From: Microbacterium sp. p3-SID336
GTDB lineage: Bacteria > Actinomycetota > Actinomycetes > Actinomycetales > Microbacteriaceae
DNA length: 29,135 bases
Direction: 5' to 3'
NCBI RefSeq assembly: GCF_025143365.1
Contig: NZ_JALXPE010000049.1
Location: 1 to 29,135 of the forward strand
In this document: positions 8,180 to 15,337 of the stretch, one piece after another
How positions within the stretch are numbered: position 1 is the stretch's first letter
How the letters are laid out: each line of letters opens with the position of its first letter
Position numbers and translations under genes: made by a program
Notes under the pieces: generated by a model
The model's database searches: none
The model's input: the letters and a program-made list of their open reading frames with translations, nothing else
Told to the model about the DNA's origin: nothing

Positions 8180-9310
8180 CTAGAGTGTCGGCGCGAACGG
8201 GTCGAAGTCGTCGGGCATCAGGGGAACCTCAGCGACGGTGCTCTCGACCGGAGTCCAGCTGCCGCTCAGCACCGCTTCATCGATCGCCGAGAGCGCGTCG
8301 AGCACGTGGTAGCCGAGCTCCCCGGAGGCGATGTGCGGGCGGTCGTTCCGAATCGCCCGTGCCAGGTCGAGCACGCCCAGCCCCCGGCCGGTGTCGACGC
8401 CGACCAGCGGCACCCTCTCCCAGACCGGTTCCGTCTCGTCGTCGGCGCCCGGTGCGATCCGTCCGATCCGCACGTCGCCGGTGAACTTGTTCGGGTCGGA
8501 CACGACCAGCGTCCCCTCCGTCCCGGTGATCTCGACGACGCCGACGCGCGAGATCGGGGAGTCGAAGCTGAAGAAGCTCTGGCCGAGAGGCCCGCGCTCG
8601 AACTTCGCGATGGCGGCGACGTGCGTCGGCACCTCCACGGGGAAGCTGCTGCCGGCGGCGTCGCCGACGATGACCGACCGCGACTCGCGGGCGCGCGCGC
8701 CGACCGCGGACACGGAGTCCACCGGACCGAGCAGGCCGACCAGCGCACTGAGGTAGTACGGGCCCATGTCGAACAGCGGTCCCGCGCCGCGGGCGTACAG
8801 GAAGGAGGGGTTCGGGTGGAACAGCTCGGGCCCCGCGTACTGCATGGTGGTCTGCGCGGCGACGGGGACGCCGATGTCGCCACGGAGGATCGCCTTCCGT
8901 GCCGTCTGCACGCCCGCGCCGAGCACGGTGTCCGGTGCCACGCCGATGCGCAGTCCGGCCGCCGCTGCCTGCTCCAGGAGAGCCCGTGCGCTGACCCGGT
9001 CCACGCTGATGGGCTTCTCCACCCAGACGTTCTTGCCGGCGGCGAGGGCCGCTGCCGAGACGTCCGCGTGGGCGGCGGGGACGGTGAGGTTCACGACGAT
9101 CTCGATGTCGGGGTGGTCGAGGACCAGTTTCGGGGAGCCCGCGCTGCGGACTCCGTAGGCGTCGCCCTGGGCGGCGGCGCGGCTCTCGTCCAGGTCACCC
9201 AGAGCGAGCACGTCGAGGTCGGGGAACCGCACCAGATTGCGGAGGTAGGCGTCGCTGATCATCCCCGTGCCGATGACGCCGACGCCGACGGTCCCGGTGC
9301 GTCGCGTCAC
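8180..9310 (-). CDS. Gfo/Idh/MocA-family oxidoreductase
   Basis: A 376-aa cytoplasmic NAD(P)-dependent sugar dehydrogenase. The N-terminal Rossmann fold is VGVIGTGMISDAYLRN, the catalytic lysine motif is WVEKPIS, and the C-terminal alpha/beta domain contains GPLFDMGPYYLSALVGLLGP, a form typical of sugar-oxidising members. Family enzymes oxidise a ring hydroxyl of a pyranoside, inositol or related compound. The start is GTG at 9308-9310, overlapping the stop codon of the upstream isomerase gene by four bases (GTGA); no ATG fits better. It is the second gene of the operon. Together with the TIM-barrel proteins on either side of it in the operon, it fits the known pairing of a glycoside 3-dehydrogenase with a keto-sugar isomerase or eliminase, but the substrate is not determinable. 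Confidence 0.9.
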   Translation of the reverse strand: MTRRTGTVGVGVIGTGMISDAYLRNLVRFPDLDVLALGDLDESRAAAQGDAYGVRSAGSPKLVLDHPDIEIVVNLTVPAAHADVSAAALAAGKNVWVEKPISVDRVSARALLEQAAAAGLRIGVAPDTVLGAGVQTARKAILRGDIGVPVAAQTTMQYAGPELFHPNPSFLYARGAGPLFDMGPYYLSALVGLLGPVDSVSAVGARARESRSVIVGDAAGSSFPVEVPTHVAAIAKFERGPLGQSFFSFDSPISRVGVVEITGTEGTLVVSDPNKFTGDVRIGRIAPGADDETEPVWERVPLVGVDTGRGLGVLDLARAIRNDRPHIASGELGYHVLDALSAIDEAVLSGSWTPVESTVAEVPLMPDDFDPFAPTL

Positions 9311-10185
9311 CGGGCGACCTGCAGCTCGGTGCCGTCGAGGCGGCTGAAGGCGTCACGGCTGATGCGGGCGGACTCCAGATCCTCGTTGCGGCTGAAGTCC
9401 TGCTCCAGAAGCATGCAGCGGAAGTGGGGCAGGCCGTTCAGGGTCGTGATGATCTCCTGGATCGGGAGGATCCCCGTGCCGATCTCGACGAACGACAGCG
9501 GGTTCTTGACCTCGATGAATCGGTCGAACGTGATGTTCTCCCGGGGGTCGACGATGCCGTCGAACAGGTTGAGCGGCTCGTCGAAGTCCGCGGGGAAGTC
9601 CTTCTGGTGCGTCAGGATGACGCGGTCGCCGTAGCGTCGGATCCATTCCAGCGGGTCGTGCCCGCCGCGGTAGACCCAGAAGGTGTCCATCTCGATCTTG
9701 ACCAGCTCGGGGTCGGTGTTCTCGAGGATCAGCTCGTAGACGGGAGTGCCGTCGAACTCCTGGAACTCCTGGAAGTGGTTGTGGTAGTAGAACACCATGC
9801 CCCGCTCTGCGCACAGCTCGCCCACGCGATTGAAGGCGTCGGCACGCCGCTTGACGTAGTCGACGTCGCCGTAGGGGTAGAACTCGATGTCGCAGCCGAT
9901 GCCGGGGCTGCCGATCCCGGCGTGGAAGTCGAGGGTCGGTCCGAGTCGATCGACATCCAACGGGTTGATGTGGCTTCCGACGATGGACAGGCCGTTCTGC
10001 TGGAGCACGCCGGCGAGGCGGTCGGCCGAGATCCCGAAGCCGATCCCCGGATCGCGGTCCGCTTCGTGGTTGGCCCCTTCGACGCGGGTGAACCCGATCT
10101 CGGCGAGGCGGGCGAGTGTCGCCTCGGGATCATCGGCCATCGCATTGCGCACCGAATACAGCTGGATACCGACCTGAACCGTCAT
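9307..10185 (-). CDS. Sugar phosphate isomerase/epimerase-type TIM-barrel protein (operon leader)
   Basis: A 292-aa xylose-isomerase-like TIM-barrel protein. It opens with VQVGIQLYSVRN, the standard start of this family. Likely metal and catalytic residues are found in FYYHNHFQEF (His), VKIEMDTFWVYRGG (Glu, Asp), VILTHQKDF (His) and FVEIGTG (Glu). This variant is common among keto-sugar isomerases and 3-keto-glycoside eliminases paired with Gfo/Idh/MocA dehydrogenases. A TTG lies one codon upstream, but the ATG at 10183-10185 is better spaced from the AAAGGG ribosome-binding site. It is the first gene of a four-gene leftward operon and is preceded by a 111-base regulatory gap carrying the second copy of the AACANTGACACA motif. 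Its precise reaction is unknown. Confidence 0.88.
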   Translation of the reverse strand: MTVQVGIQLYSVRNAMADDPEATLARLAEIGFTRVEGANHEADRDPGIGFGISADRLAGVLQQNGLSIVGSHINPLDVDRLGPTLDFHAGIGSPGIGCDIEFYPYGDVDYVKRRADAFNRVGELCAERGMVFYYHNHFQEFQEFDGTPVYELILENTDPELVKIEMDTFWVYRGGHDPLEWIRRYGDRVILTHQKDFPADFDEPLNLFDGIVDPRENITFDRFIEVKNPLSFVEIGTGILPIQEIITTLNGLPHFRCMLLEQDFSRNEDLESARISRDAFSRLDGTELQVAR

Positions 10186-10233
10186 CAATCGCCCTTTCGC
10201 CGATGGCTGCGACGGCAGGAGCCGTCTGTAGGC

Positions 10234-10245
10234 AACAGTGACACA
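10234..10245 (+). promoter_or_regulatory. Shared 12-base motif, copy 2 (candidate operator)
   Basis: AACAGTGACACA lies 49 bases upstream of the ATG of the isomerase that leads the catabolic operon. It matches the copy at 3152-3163 in 11 of 12 positions and has the same orientation relative to its gene. The flanking sequence (10189-10296) is AT-richer than average, as expected for a promoter region, but I cannot place the -35 and -10 elements with confidence. Confidence 0.45.
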
Positions 10246-10296
10246 CTTATGTCCGGGAATCCAGCTAAAGTTTCGATCTTCCGGAGAATTGCTGAT

Positions 10297-11109
10297 TTAA
10301 GCCTGTCGGGGGTGCTCGCCGAAGAAAGCGAGCGCCGCGTCCTTGAAGTCGCGGGAGCCCGGCGCGTTGAAGTGGTGGCGGTTCGGGATCTCGACGAACC
10401 GCCCCTCCGGGGTGGCCGATGCCAGCGCGCGCGAGCCCTCGATGATGGCGTCCTTCGACCCGGTGGCGAACAGGACCGGCTGTACCGGCGCCTGCGCGGG
10501 ATCGGGGTCGACCGTGCCGGAGGCGCGCAGTCCCTCGGCCAGTGCGACGAGGGCCCGCAGGTCGTTGCCCGGCACCCGCTCGGTGAGCGCGATGTAGTTC
10601 TGCGTCGTGCGGTCGGACACCGGGGTCCCGTCGTCGATGTAGGCGCGCACCTCGTCGAGGTCGAGCCGTGCCAGCGGGATCCCGTCCGGCACACCGCCCA
10701 GCACGGCTCGGCCGATGCGGTGCGGCAGCTCGCGCGCGACCTCCCAGCCGACCCTGGCGCCCAGCGAATAGCCCAGGTAGAACGCGTCGTCGACGAGGTA
10801 CGTGTCCATCACGGTCTCCACGTCGGAGACGAGCGTGCGGATGGCGTAGGCCGCGGCCTCGTGCGGCTTGTCGCTGAGTCCGTGCCCGCGCTGGTCGAGC
10901 GCGAGCACGCGGTACCCCGCGCGCGTGAGTTCGCGCACCCACCCGGTGAGGACCCAGTTGTCGCGGGCGCCGGAGGCGAAGCCGTGCACGGTCACGACCA
11001 CCGGGGCCTCCAGCTCGCCCCACGTGTACGTGGCGAGTCGGGTGCCGTCCGGCGCGTACACGTGCTGCGGGGCGGGCATCTCGGTCAGATCGGAGAGAGG
11101 AACGGCCAC
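10297..11109 (-). CDS. Alpha/beta-fold hydrolase
   Basis: A 270-aa alpha/beta-hydrolase of unknown substrate. The oxyanion-hole HG is in VTVHGFASGARDNW, the nucleophile elbow is GYSLG, and the acid and histidine lie near the C-terminus in ATGSKDAIIEG and NRHHFNAPG. LDQRGHGLSDKP is the typical strand-4 segment. There is no signal peptide, so it is cytoplasmic. The frame runs 22 codons further, but I choose the GTG at 11107-11109, which has GGAGG eight bases upstream; the residues before it look like translated non-coding sequence. It lies alone between the catalase terminator hairpins and the isomerase operon. It has no visible link to either neighbour. Esterases, lactonases and haloperoxidase-like enzymes all share this architecture. 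Confidence 0.85.
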   Translation of the reverse strand: MAVPLSDLTEMPAPQHVYAPDGTRLATYTWGELEAPVVVTVHGFASGARDNWVLTGWVRELTRAGYRVLALDQRGHGLSDKPHEAAAYAIRTLVSDVETVMDTYLVDDAFYLGYSLGARVGWEVARELPHRIGRAVLGGVPDGIPLARLDLDEVRAYIDDGTPVSDRTTQNYIALTERVPGNDLRALVALAEGLRASGTVDPDPAQAPVQPVLFATGSKDAIIEGSRALASATPEGRFVEIPNRHHFNAPGSRDFKDAALAFFGEHPRQA

Positions 11110-11158
11110 TCGTCCATCCTCCCCCTTCCCGCAGCCGAGGGAGCCGGAGACGACGAAA

Positions 11159-11189
11159 CCCCCTCCCGCGGGCACGGTGCAGGAGGGGG
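11159..11189 (-). terminator. Second hairpin downstream of catalase
   Basis: CCCCCTCC and GGAGGGGG (8 bp, 15-base loop) are followed on the leftward strand by TTTCG. Together with the hairpin at 11230-11265 this forms a tandem terminator-like arrangement between the catalase gene and the alpha/beta-hydrolase gene. Confidence 0.5.
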
Positions 11190-11229
11190 AGCTTCGTCGG
11201 GACCGGGAGCGCCGGGCCCGTGCGGGGAC

Positions 11230-11265
11230 GACGCCCCTCCCGGGATGCCGGGCGGGAGGGGCGTC
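11230..11265 (-). terminator. Strong GC hairpin immediately after catalase
   Basis: Perfect 13-bp arms (GACGCCCCTCCCG and its complement) with a ten-base loop start eight bases after the catalase stop codon. No U-tract follows, as is usual for actinobacterial intrinsic terminators. Position and stem strength support termination of catalase transcription. Confidence 0.65.
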
Positions 11266-11272
11266 GAGCCGG

Positions 11273-12742
11273 TCAGACGCGGTCGCGCAGGGCGGCGCCG
11301 AGCTCGGCGTCGACGTTCGTCCAGTACTGGAAGAAGCGCTCGCGGATCGCGTCGATCGTGATGCCGCGGCCCTGGCCGGTCAGGGTCTCCAGGAAGCGGG
11401 CGCGCTGCTCCCCGTCGAACACCTCGCGGTACAGCGTGCCGGCCTGACCGAAGTCGTCGTCCTCGGCGTGCAGCGTCGCGGCGGAGCGGGTGAGCTCGCC
11501 GTCCGCGGCCCAGTTGACCTCCACGCCCTTGACCGGGTCGGCCTCGGGACCGCCCGCAGCGCCGAACGAGTTCGGCTGGTACGTGCGGTGTGCCGCGTCG
11601 TTGTACTGGTACCGCATCGAACCCTCGTGCTGGTAGTTGCGGGTCTCGGCGGCGTGCGGCTGGTTGACCGGCAGCTGGTTGTAGTTCGGGCCGATGCGGT
11701 GACGCTGGGCGTCCGGGTACGCGAAGACGCGACCCATGAGCATCTTGTCGGGCGAGAGGCCCGTGCCGGGCACCTGGTTGCCCGGGGCGAAGCCGGCCTG
11801 CTCGATCTGCGCGAAGAAGTTCTCCGGGTTGCGGTTCAGGGTCAGCGTGCCGACCTTGATGCGCGGGTAGTCCTTCTTGGAGATCGTCTTGGTGAGGTCG
11901 AACGGGTTGAAGCGGTAGTCCTTGGCCTCGTCGTACGGCATGATCTGCACGTAGAGGTCCCACTTCGGGAATTCGCCCTCGGAGATGGACCGGAACAGGT
12001 CACGGCGGTAGTGGTCGGCGTCGGTTCCGGCCAGCTTCTCGGCCTCCTCCGGGCTCATCGCCTCGACGCCCTGGTGGGAGAGGAAGTGGTACTTCACCCA
12101 GAACACCTCGCCGGCCGCGTTGACCCACGAGTAGGTGTGCGAGCCGTAGCCGTTCATGTGGCGCCAGCTGCGGGGCAGACCGCGCTCGCCCATGAGGTAG
12201 GTCACCTGGTGGGCGCTCTCGGGGGAGAGGGTCCAGAAGTCCCACTGCATGTCCGCGTCACGCAGACCCGAGTCGCCGAGGCGCTTCTGGGAGTGGATGA
12301 AGTCCGGGAACTTCATGGCGTCGCGGAGGAAGAAGGTCGGCGTGTTGTTGCCGACGATGTCGAGGTTGCCCTCGGTCGTGTAGAACCGCAGCGAGAAGCC
12401 GCGCACGTCGCGCCAGGTGTCGGGGGAGCCCTGCTCGCCGGCGACGGAGGAGAAGCGGATGAGCGTCTCGGAGGTGGCGCCGGGCTGGAACACGGCAGCG
12501 CTGGTGTACTGCGAGACGTCCTCGGTGACGACGAACTCGCCGAACGCGCCGCCGCCCTTGGCGTGCGGGTTGCGCTCCGGCACGCGCTCGCGGTTGAACG
12601 CGGCGATCTTCTCGACGAGGTAGTGGTCGTGCAGCACCGTGGGGCCGTCGGGGCCGACGGTGAGCGAGTGCGTGTCGCTCGCGATCGGCGCGCCGGCCTG
12701 GGTGGTCGTGGCCGGACGGCCGTGGTCGGTGGGGTTCGTCAT
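11273..12742 (-). CDS. katA: Monofunctional haem catalase
   Basis: Cytoplasmic haem catalase (489 aa) converting hydrogen peroxide to water and oxygen. The distal catalytic His60 is in [15 protein letters not shown], the catalytic asparagine is in VGNNTPTFF (132/133), and the proximal haem ligand Tyr342 is in [12 protein letters not shown]. The N-terminal [23 protein letters not shown] and the size are those of the small-subunit catalases. Two adjacent ATG codons exist. The AAGGAG site is six bases before the second (12740-12742) and only three before the first, so the second is preferred. It follows the Fur/PerR-type gene by 66 bases with no promoter that I can place, so the two are probably co-transcribed and peroxide-inducible. 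Two hairpins close the unit. The gene symbol is by family resemblance. Confidence 0.95.
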   Translation of the reverse strand: MTNPTDHGRPATTTQAGAPIASDTHSLTVGPDGPTVLHDHYLVEKIAAFNRERVPERNPHAKGGGAFGEFVVTEDVSQYTSAAVFQPGATSETLIRFSSVAGEQGSPDTWRDVRGFSLRFYTTEGNLDIVGNNTPTFFLRDAMKFPDFIHSQKRLGDSGLRDADMQWDFWTLSPESAHQVTYLMGERGLPRSWRHMNGYGSHTYSWVNAAGEVFWVKYHFLSHQGVEAMSPEEAEKLAGTDADHYRRDLFRSISEGEFPKWDLYVQIMPYDEAKDYRFNPFDLTKTISKKDYPRIKVGTLTLNRNPENFFAQIEQAGFAPGNQVPGTGLSPDKMLMGRVFAYPDAQRHRIGPNYNQLPVNQPHAAETRNYQHEGSMRYQYNDAAHRTYQPNSFGAAGGPEADPVKGVEVNWAADGELTRSAATLHAEDDDFGQAGTLYREVFDGEQRARFLETLTGQGRGITIDAIRERFFQYWTNVDAELGAALRDRV

Positions 12743-12808
12743 CATGTTCTCCTTCTGCGCGCGGGCACGCCGAACAGCGCCATCCGTGGATGGGCGGGAG
12801 CGGCGGGC

Positions 12809-13228
12809 CTATGCGGCGTTCTGGCAACTGGGGCAGAGGCCCCAGAAGGTCACTTCGGCTGTCTGGACGGTGAATCCCCCGGTGGAGGACGGGGTGAGGC
12901 ACGGCGCCTCGCCGACGACGCAGTCCACATCGCCGATCGCACCGCAGGAGGTGCAGACGACGTGGTGGTGGTTGTCGCCGATGCGCCGTTCGTAGAGCGC
13001 CGCGGATCCTGCCGGTTCGATCCGGCGGATCAGACCCGCCGTCGTCAGGTCCGCGAGGATGTTGTGCACCGACTGGATCGACGTGGTCGGCAGCGTGTCG
13101 GAGACCGCGCGGTAGACGCGCTCCGCATCCGTGTGGGCCATGGAGCCCAGCGCCTCGAGAACGGCGACGCGGCCCGCGGTCGCACGCAGCCCGGCGCCTC
13201 GCAGCGCCGAGTCGAGGTCTGTCTCCAT
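12809..13228 (-). CDS. Fur/PerR-family metalloregulator
   Basis: A 139-aa winged-helix metal-dependent repressor. The DNA-binding part is about residues 1-80 (ATAGRVAVLEALGS...TTSIQSVHNILADLTTAGLIRRI). The dimerisation part carries the histidine cluster NHHHVVC (87-92) and structural zinc cysteines Cys92/Cys95 and Cys132/Cys135. The acidic residues in GAIGDVDC (Asp100/Asp102) resemble peroxide-sensing PerR members more than iron-sensing Fur. This and the catalase immediately downstream suggest a CatR/PerR-like peroxide sensor; it could still be Fur or another branch. A -10-like TAGAGT lies seven bases before the ATG and no separate leader exists, so the transcript is predicted to be leaderless. 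The palindrome at 13249-13265 is the likely autoregulatory operator. Confidence 0.9.
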   Translation of the reverse strand: METDLDSALRGAGLRATAGRVAVLEALGSMAHTDAERVYRAVSDTLPTTSIQSVHNILADLTTAGLIRRIEPAGSAALYERRIGDNHHHVVCTSCGAIGDVDCVVGEAPCLTPSSTGGFTVQTAEVTFWGLCPSCQNAA

Positions 13229-13235
13229 GCCCTCG

Positions 13236-13265
13236 ACTCTACACCTTCTTTTGAGTGACTCAAAA
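13236..13265 (-). promoter_or_regulatory. Promoter and 17-base palindromic operator of the regulator-catalase unit
   Basis: On the leftward strand TTGAGT (13258-13263), 16 bases and TAGAGT (13236-13241) form a plausible promoter. A perfect palindrome, TTTTGAGT-N-ACTCAAAA (13249-13265), covers the -35 and the upstream half of the spacer. A bound Fur/PerR-family dimer would block RNA polymerase. The -10 ends seven bases from the ATG, so transcription should start at or within a base of the start codon. Confidence 0.7.
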
Positions 13266-13280
13266 AGAGGATGCCGGGAT

Positions 13281-13295
13281 GGCGCGTCGCGCGCC
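13281..13295 (-). terminator. Short GC hairpin after the Tat-exported protein gene
   Basis: GGCGCG, three bases, CGCGCC lies four bases past the stop of the last gene of the LacI operon and just before the Fur/PerR promoter. It is a candidate transcription end for the operon; there is no U-tract. Confidence 0.4.
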
Positions 13296-13299
13296 CGCG

Positions 13300-15333
13300 T
13301 CAGCCGCGCGTGATCGTGAAGCCCCCTCCGCGCACCCGCACCCGGCCGCCCGGCGTGCCGTTCCCGCGCGCGGCCCCGGACGCGTCGTAGGCCGTGCCCG
13401 CACCCGCGGCGAGCGGGGTGATGCGCTGCTGCTGGCCCGTGGTGTCGGCGTAGAGCACGGTCGCGCCCGTCGAGGTCGCGTACACCGCCGTGGTCACGCG
13501 CGGCTGGATCACGAGCGCGTCCAGGCGCAGGTCGCCCCGGCTCGTGCAGCGCACCGTCACCGGGCCCTCCGGCAGACCGCCGCCGAGCAGCTCCGGCACG
13601 AGCATGCCGTCCGCCTCGGTGAGCCCGCGGTCGCCGGTGCCGCCGGCCGCGTTCTCCGCGCTCCACAGCCGTCGGCCGCCGCGCCGCACCTCCCACACCG
13701 CGGTCCCGGCCTCCGCGGCCTGGCGCCAGATGAGGCCGTGCAGCACCCCGCCCTGCTCGGTCATGTCGAACTCCACGTACTCGCCGTCCGGCACCCGCAC
13801 GAAGGCCCCGCCCGAGAGGTTGCCCTCGCCGGTCCACGCGCCGCCCTCCGGCCGCTCGACGGTGCATCCGGGTGACAGGCGGGCGCTCTCGGCATCCAGC
13901 GCCCGCAGCCCCGAGAACGACGACAGCCCCGTGATCCCGGTCGCGATGCGGGCCACGTCGGGGTTCGCGTCGAGCAGCTGCATCGTGAGCAGCCCATGGA
14001 TCGTGGACTCCGCGCCGGAGTTGCGGTTCACGCGGCCGTCGGTCTCCACCCCGTCGAAGGTCGCGCCGGTGGCGGGGTCGTACACCGGGACGCCCGCCGT
14101 GTTCGCGCCGAAGAACCACCCGGCGGCGAGCCCGGCCAGCACGCGCAGACCCTCGCCGCCCGCCAGCGCCGCCTGCAGCGCACCGGCCACGCGGCCGTGC
14201 GCCCCGTACGCGATCTGCGCCTCGGCGGGCAGCGGTGCCCAGGCGTTGTGCGGCCCGCCCGAGGTGAGCACCTGCGGCGTGAACCGGGCGGCGTCCGCCA
14301 CCGCTGTCGCCGACCAGTCCGCCCGTCCGAGCAGGGCGCCGGCGCGGGCCAGAGCCTCGGGGGCGGCGGCACCCCACGCGTGCCAGAAGCCCAGGGACCC
14401 GGTCCACGGCAGCACGGCGCCGAACGGCCAGCCCTGCGCGGGGTCGGTGGCCATCGCCGCCACACCCTCGCCGTAGGTCCGCAGTGCCGCGCGACTGCGG
14501 TCGTCTCCGGCCTCCGCGGCGGCCGCGAGCCCCAGCATCGCCTCCGCGGTGGCGTCTGCGCCCCCCGCGATGAGCCACGCCGGCAGGTCGCGTCCGTCGC
14601 TGCGCACCCACTGCCCTGCGCGCCCCAGCGACTCCCGCTCGAGCGCGTCGAGGCACAGGTGCAGCCGCTCGAGGAGGAAGGCCGCGAACGCCGGGTCCTC
14701 CGGCCGGAACGCCGCCCAGCCCTCGCCGAAGGCCCAGACGGTCCTGGCGAGCCAGTACGACTCGGCCGAGTCGGAGGGGTCGGGCAGCTCCACGGGGATC
14801 GCGCTCGGGTTGAGCGTGCCGTCCTCCTGCTGCCACAGCACCACGCGGCCGGTGTCCGGTCCCGACACGGTCTGCAGGAAGGCCAGGGAGCGGAGCACCC
14901 CTCGCGCCTCGTCGCGGGTCTGCGCGTCGCCGGTCGCCCGCCAGCCGCGCAGCAGCACGACGGCCGCCCGCGCGATGTCGTCCGCGTTGAAGGCGCCCTG
15001 GGTCCAGTGCCCCGTGGCCGCGTCGCGGGTGCCGCCGCCGACGGGCCGGTATCCGCCCGCGCCGTCCGTGTCGGCATAGGTCCACGGGGCGAGCACCTGC
15101 GGCTCGGCGTCGATGCCGTAGGTCGTGTGCGCGGCGCTCGCGGAGACCGGCACGGCGGCCAGCAGGAAGCGCAGGTGGGCCAGGTTCGTCAGCCGCGAGG
15201 CCGCGGCGACACCGCGCGGCCGGAGGGAGCCCGCGGCGGCGCTGTCGTGCGCCACGGCGGCCTCCCCGGGCAGCAGCGCCAGCGCCGAGGTCGTGGCGGC
15301 GAGGGTCAGGAACGTGCGTCGTGTGGTCTCCAT
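13300..15333 (-). CDS. Tat-exported protein of unknown function, probable alpha-toroid
   Basis: A 677-aa exported protein that I do not recognise as a named family. Residues 1-28 form a twin-arginine signal peptide (ETTRRTFLTLAATTSALALLPG, with AVA before the likely cleavage site). The region about 45-480 is rich in aromatic-containing amphipathic helices and repeated W...G motifs (HWTQGAFNADDIARAAVVLLRGW, SYWLARTVWAFGEGW, GFWHAWGAAAPEALA, RVNRNSGAESTIHGLL), the texture of six-hairpin (alpha/alpha) glycosidases and lyases. About 490-670 looks like a beta-sandwich, possibly carbohydrate binding. The ATG at 15331-15333 has GGAG seven bases upstream, and it starts four bases after the GH130 stop. 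As the last gene of a sugar operon it probably releases or trims the oligosaccharide outside the cell. That role, and the fold, are inference. Confidence 0.8.
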   Translation of the reverse strand: METTRRTFLTLAATTSALALLPGEAAVAHDSAAAGSLRPRGVAAASRLTNLAHLRFLLAAVPVSASAAHTTYGIDAEPQVLAPWTYADTDGAGGYRPVGGGTRDAATGHWTQGAFNADDIARAAVVLLRGWRATGDAQTRDEARGVLRSLAFLQTVSGPDTGRVVLWQQEDGTLNPSAIPVELPDPSDSAESYWLARTVWAFGEGWAAFRPEDPAFAAFLLERLHLCLDALERESLGRAGQWVRSDGRDLPAWLIAGGADATAEAMLGLAAAAEAGDDRSRAALRTYGEGVAAMATDPAQGWPFGAVLPWTGSLGFWHAWGAAAPEALARAGALLGRADWSATAVADAARFTPQVLTSGGPHNAWAPLPAEAQIAYGAHGRVAGALQAALAGGEGLRVLAGLAAGWFFGANTAGVPVYDPATGATFDGVETDGRVNRNSGAESTIHGLLTMQLLDANPDVARIATGITGLSSFSGLRALDAESARLSPGCTVERPEGGAWTGEGNLSGGAFVRVPDGEYVEFDMTEQGGVLHGLIWRQAAEAGTAVWEVRRGGRRLWSAENAAGGTGDRGLTEADGMLVPELLGGGLPEGPVTVRCTSRGDLRLDALVIQPRVTTAVYATSTGATVLYADTTGQQQRITPLAAGAGTAYDASGAARGNGTPGGRVRVRGGGFTITRG

Positions 15334-15337
15334 GGCC

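Noticed and set aside
5891..9634. A 1247-codon open frame on the plus strand opposite the sugar operon.
   Set aside because: It lies antisense to three genes with clear family motifs. Its translation is Arg/Ala/Val/Glu-rich with no domain, as expected for a shadow frame in high-GC DNA.
12780..12808. CCATCC/GGATGG inverted repeat between the Fur/PerR gene and catalase as a second regulatory hairpin.
   Set aside because: Six pairs with almost no loop; not stronger than expected by chance at this GC content.
10868..13258. A 796-codon plus-strand open frame opposite catalase and the Fur/PerR gene.
   Set aside because: It is a shadow of well-supported minus-strand genes; low-complexity composition and no recognisable motif.
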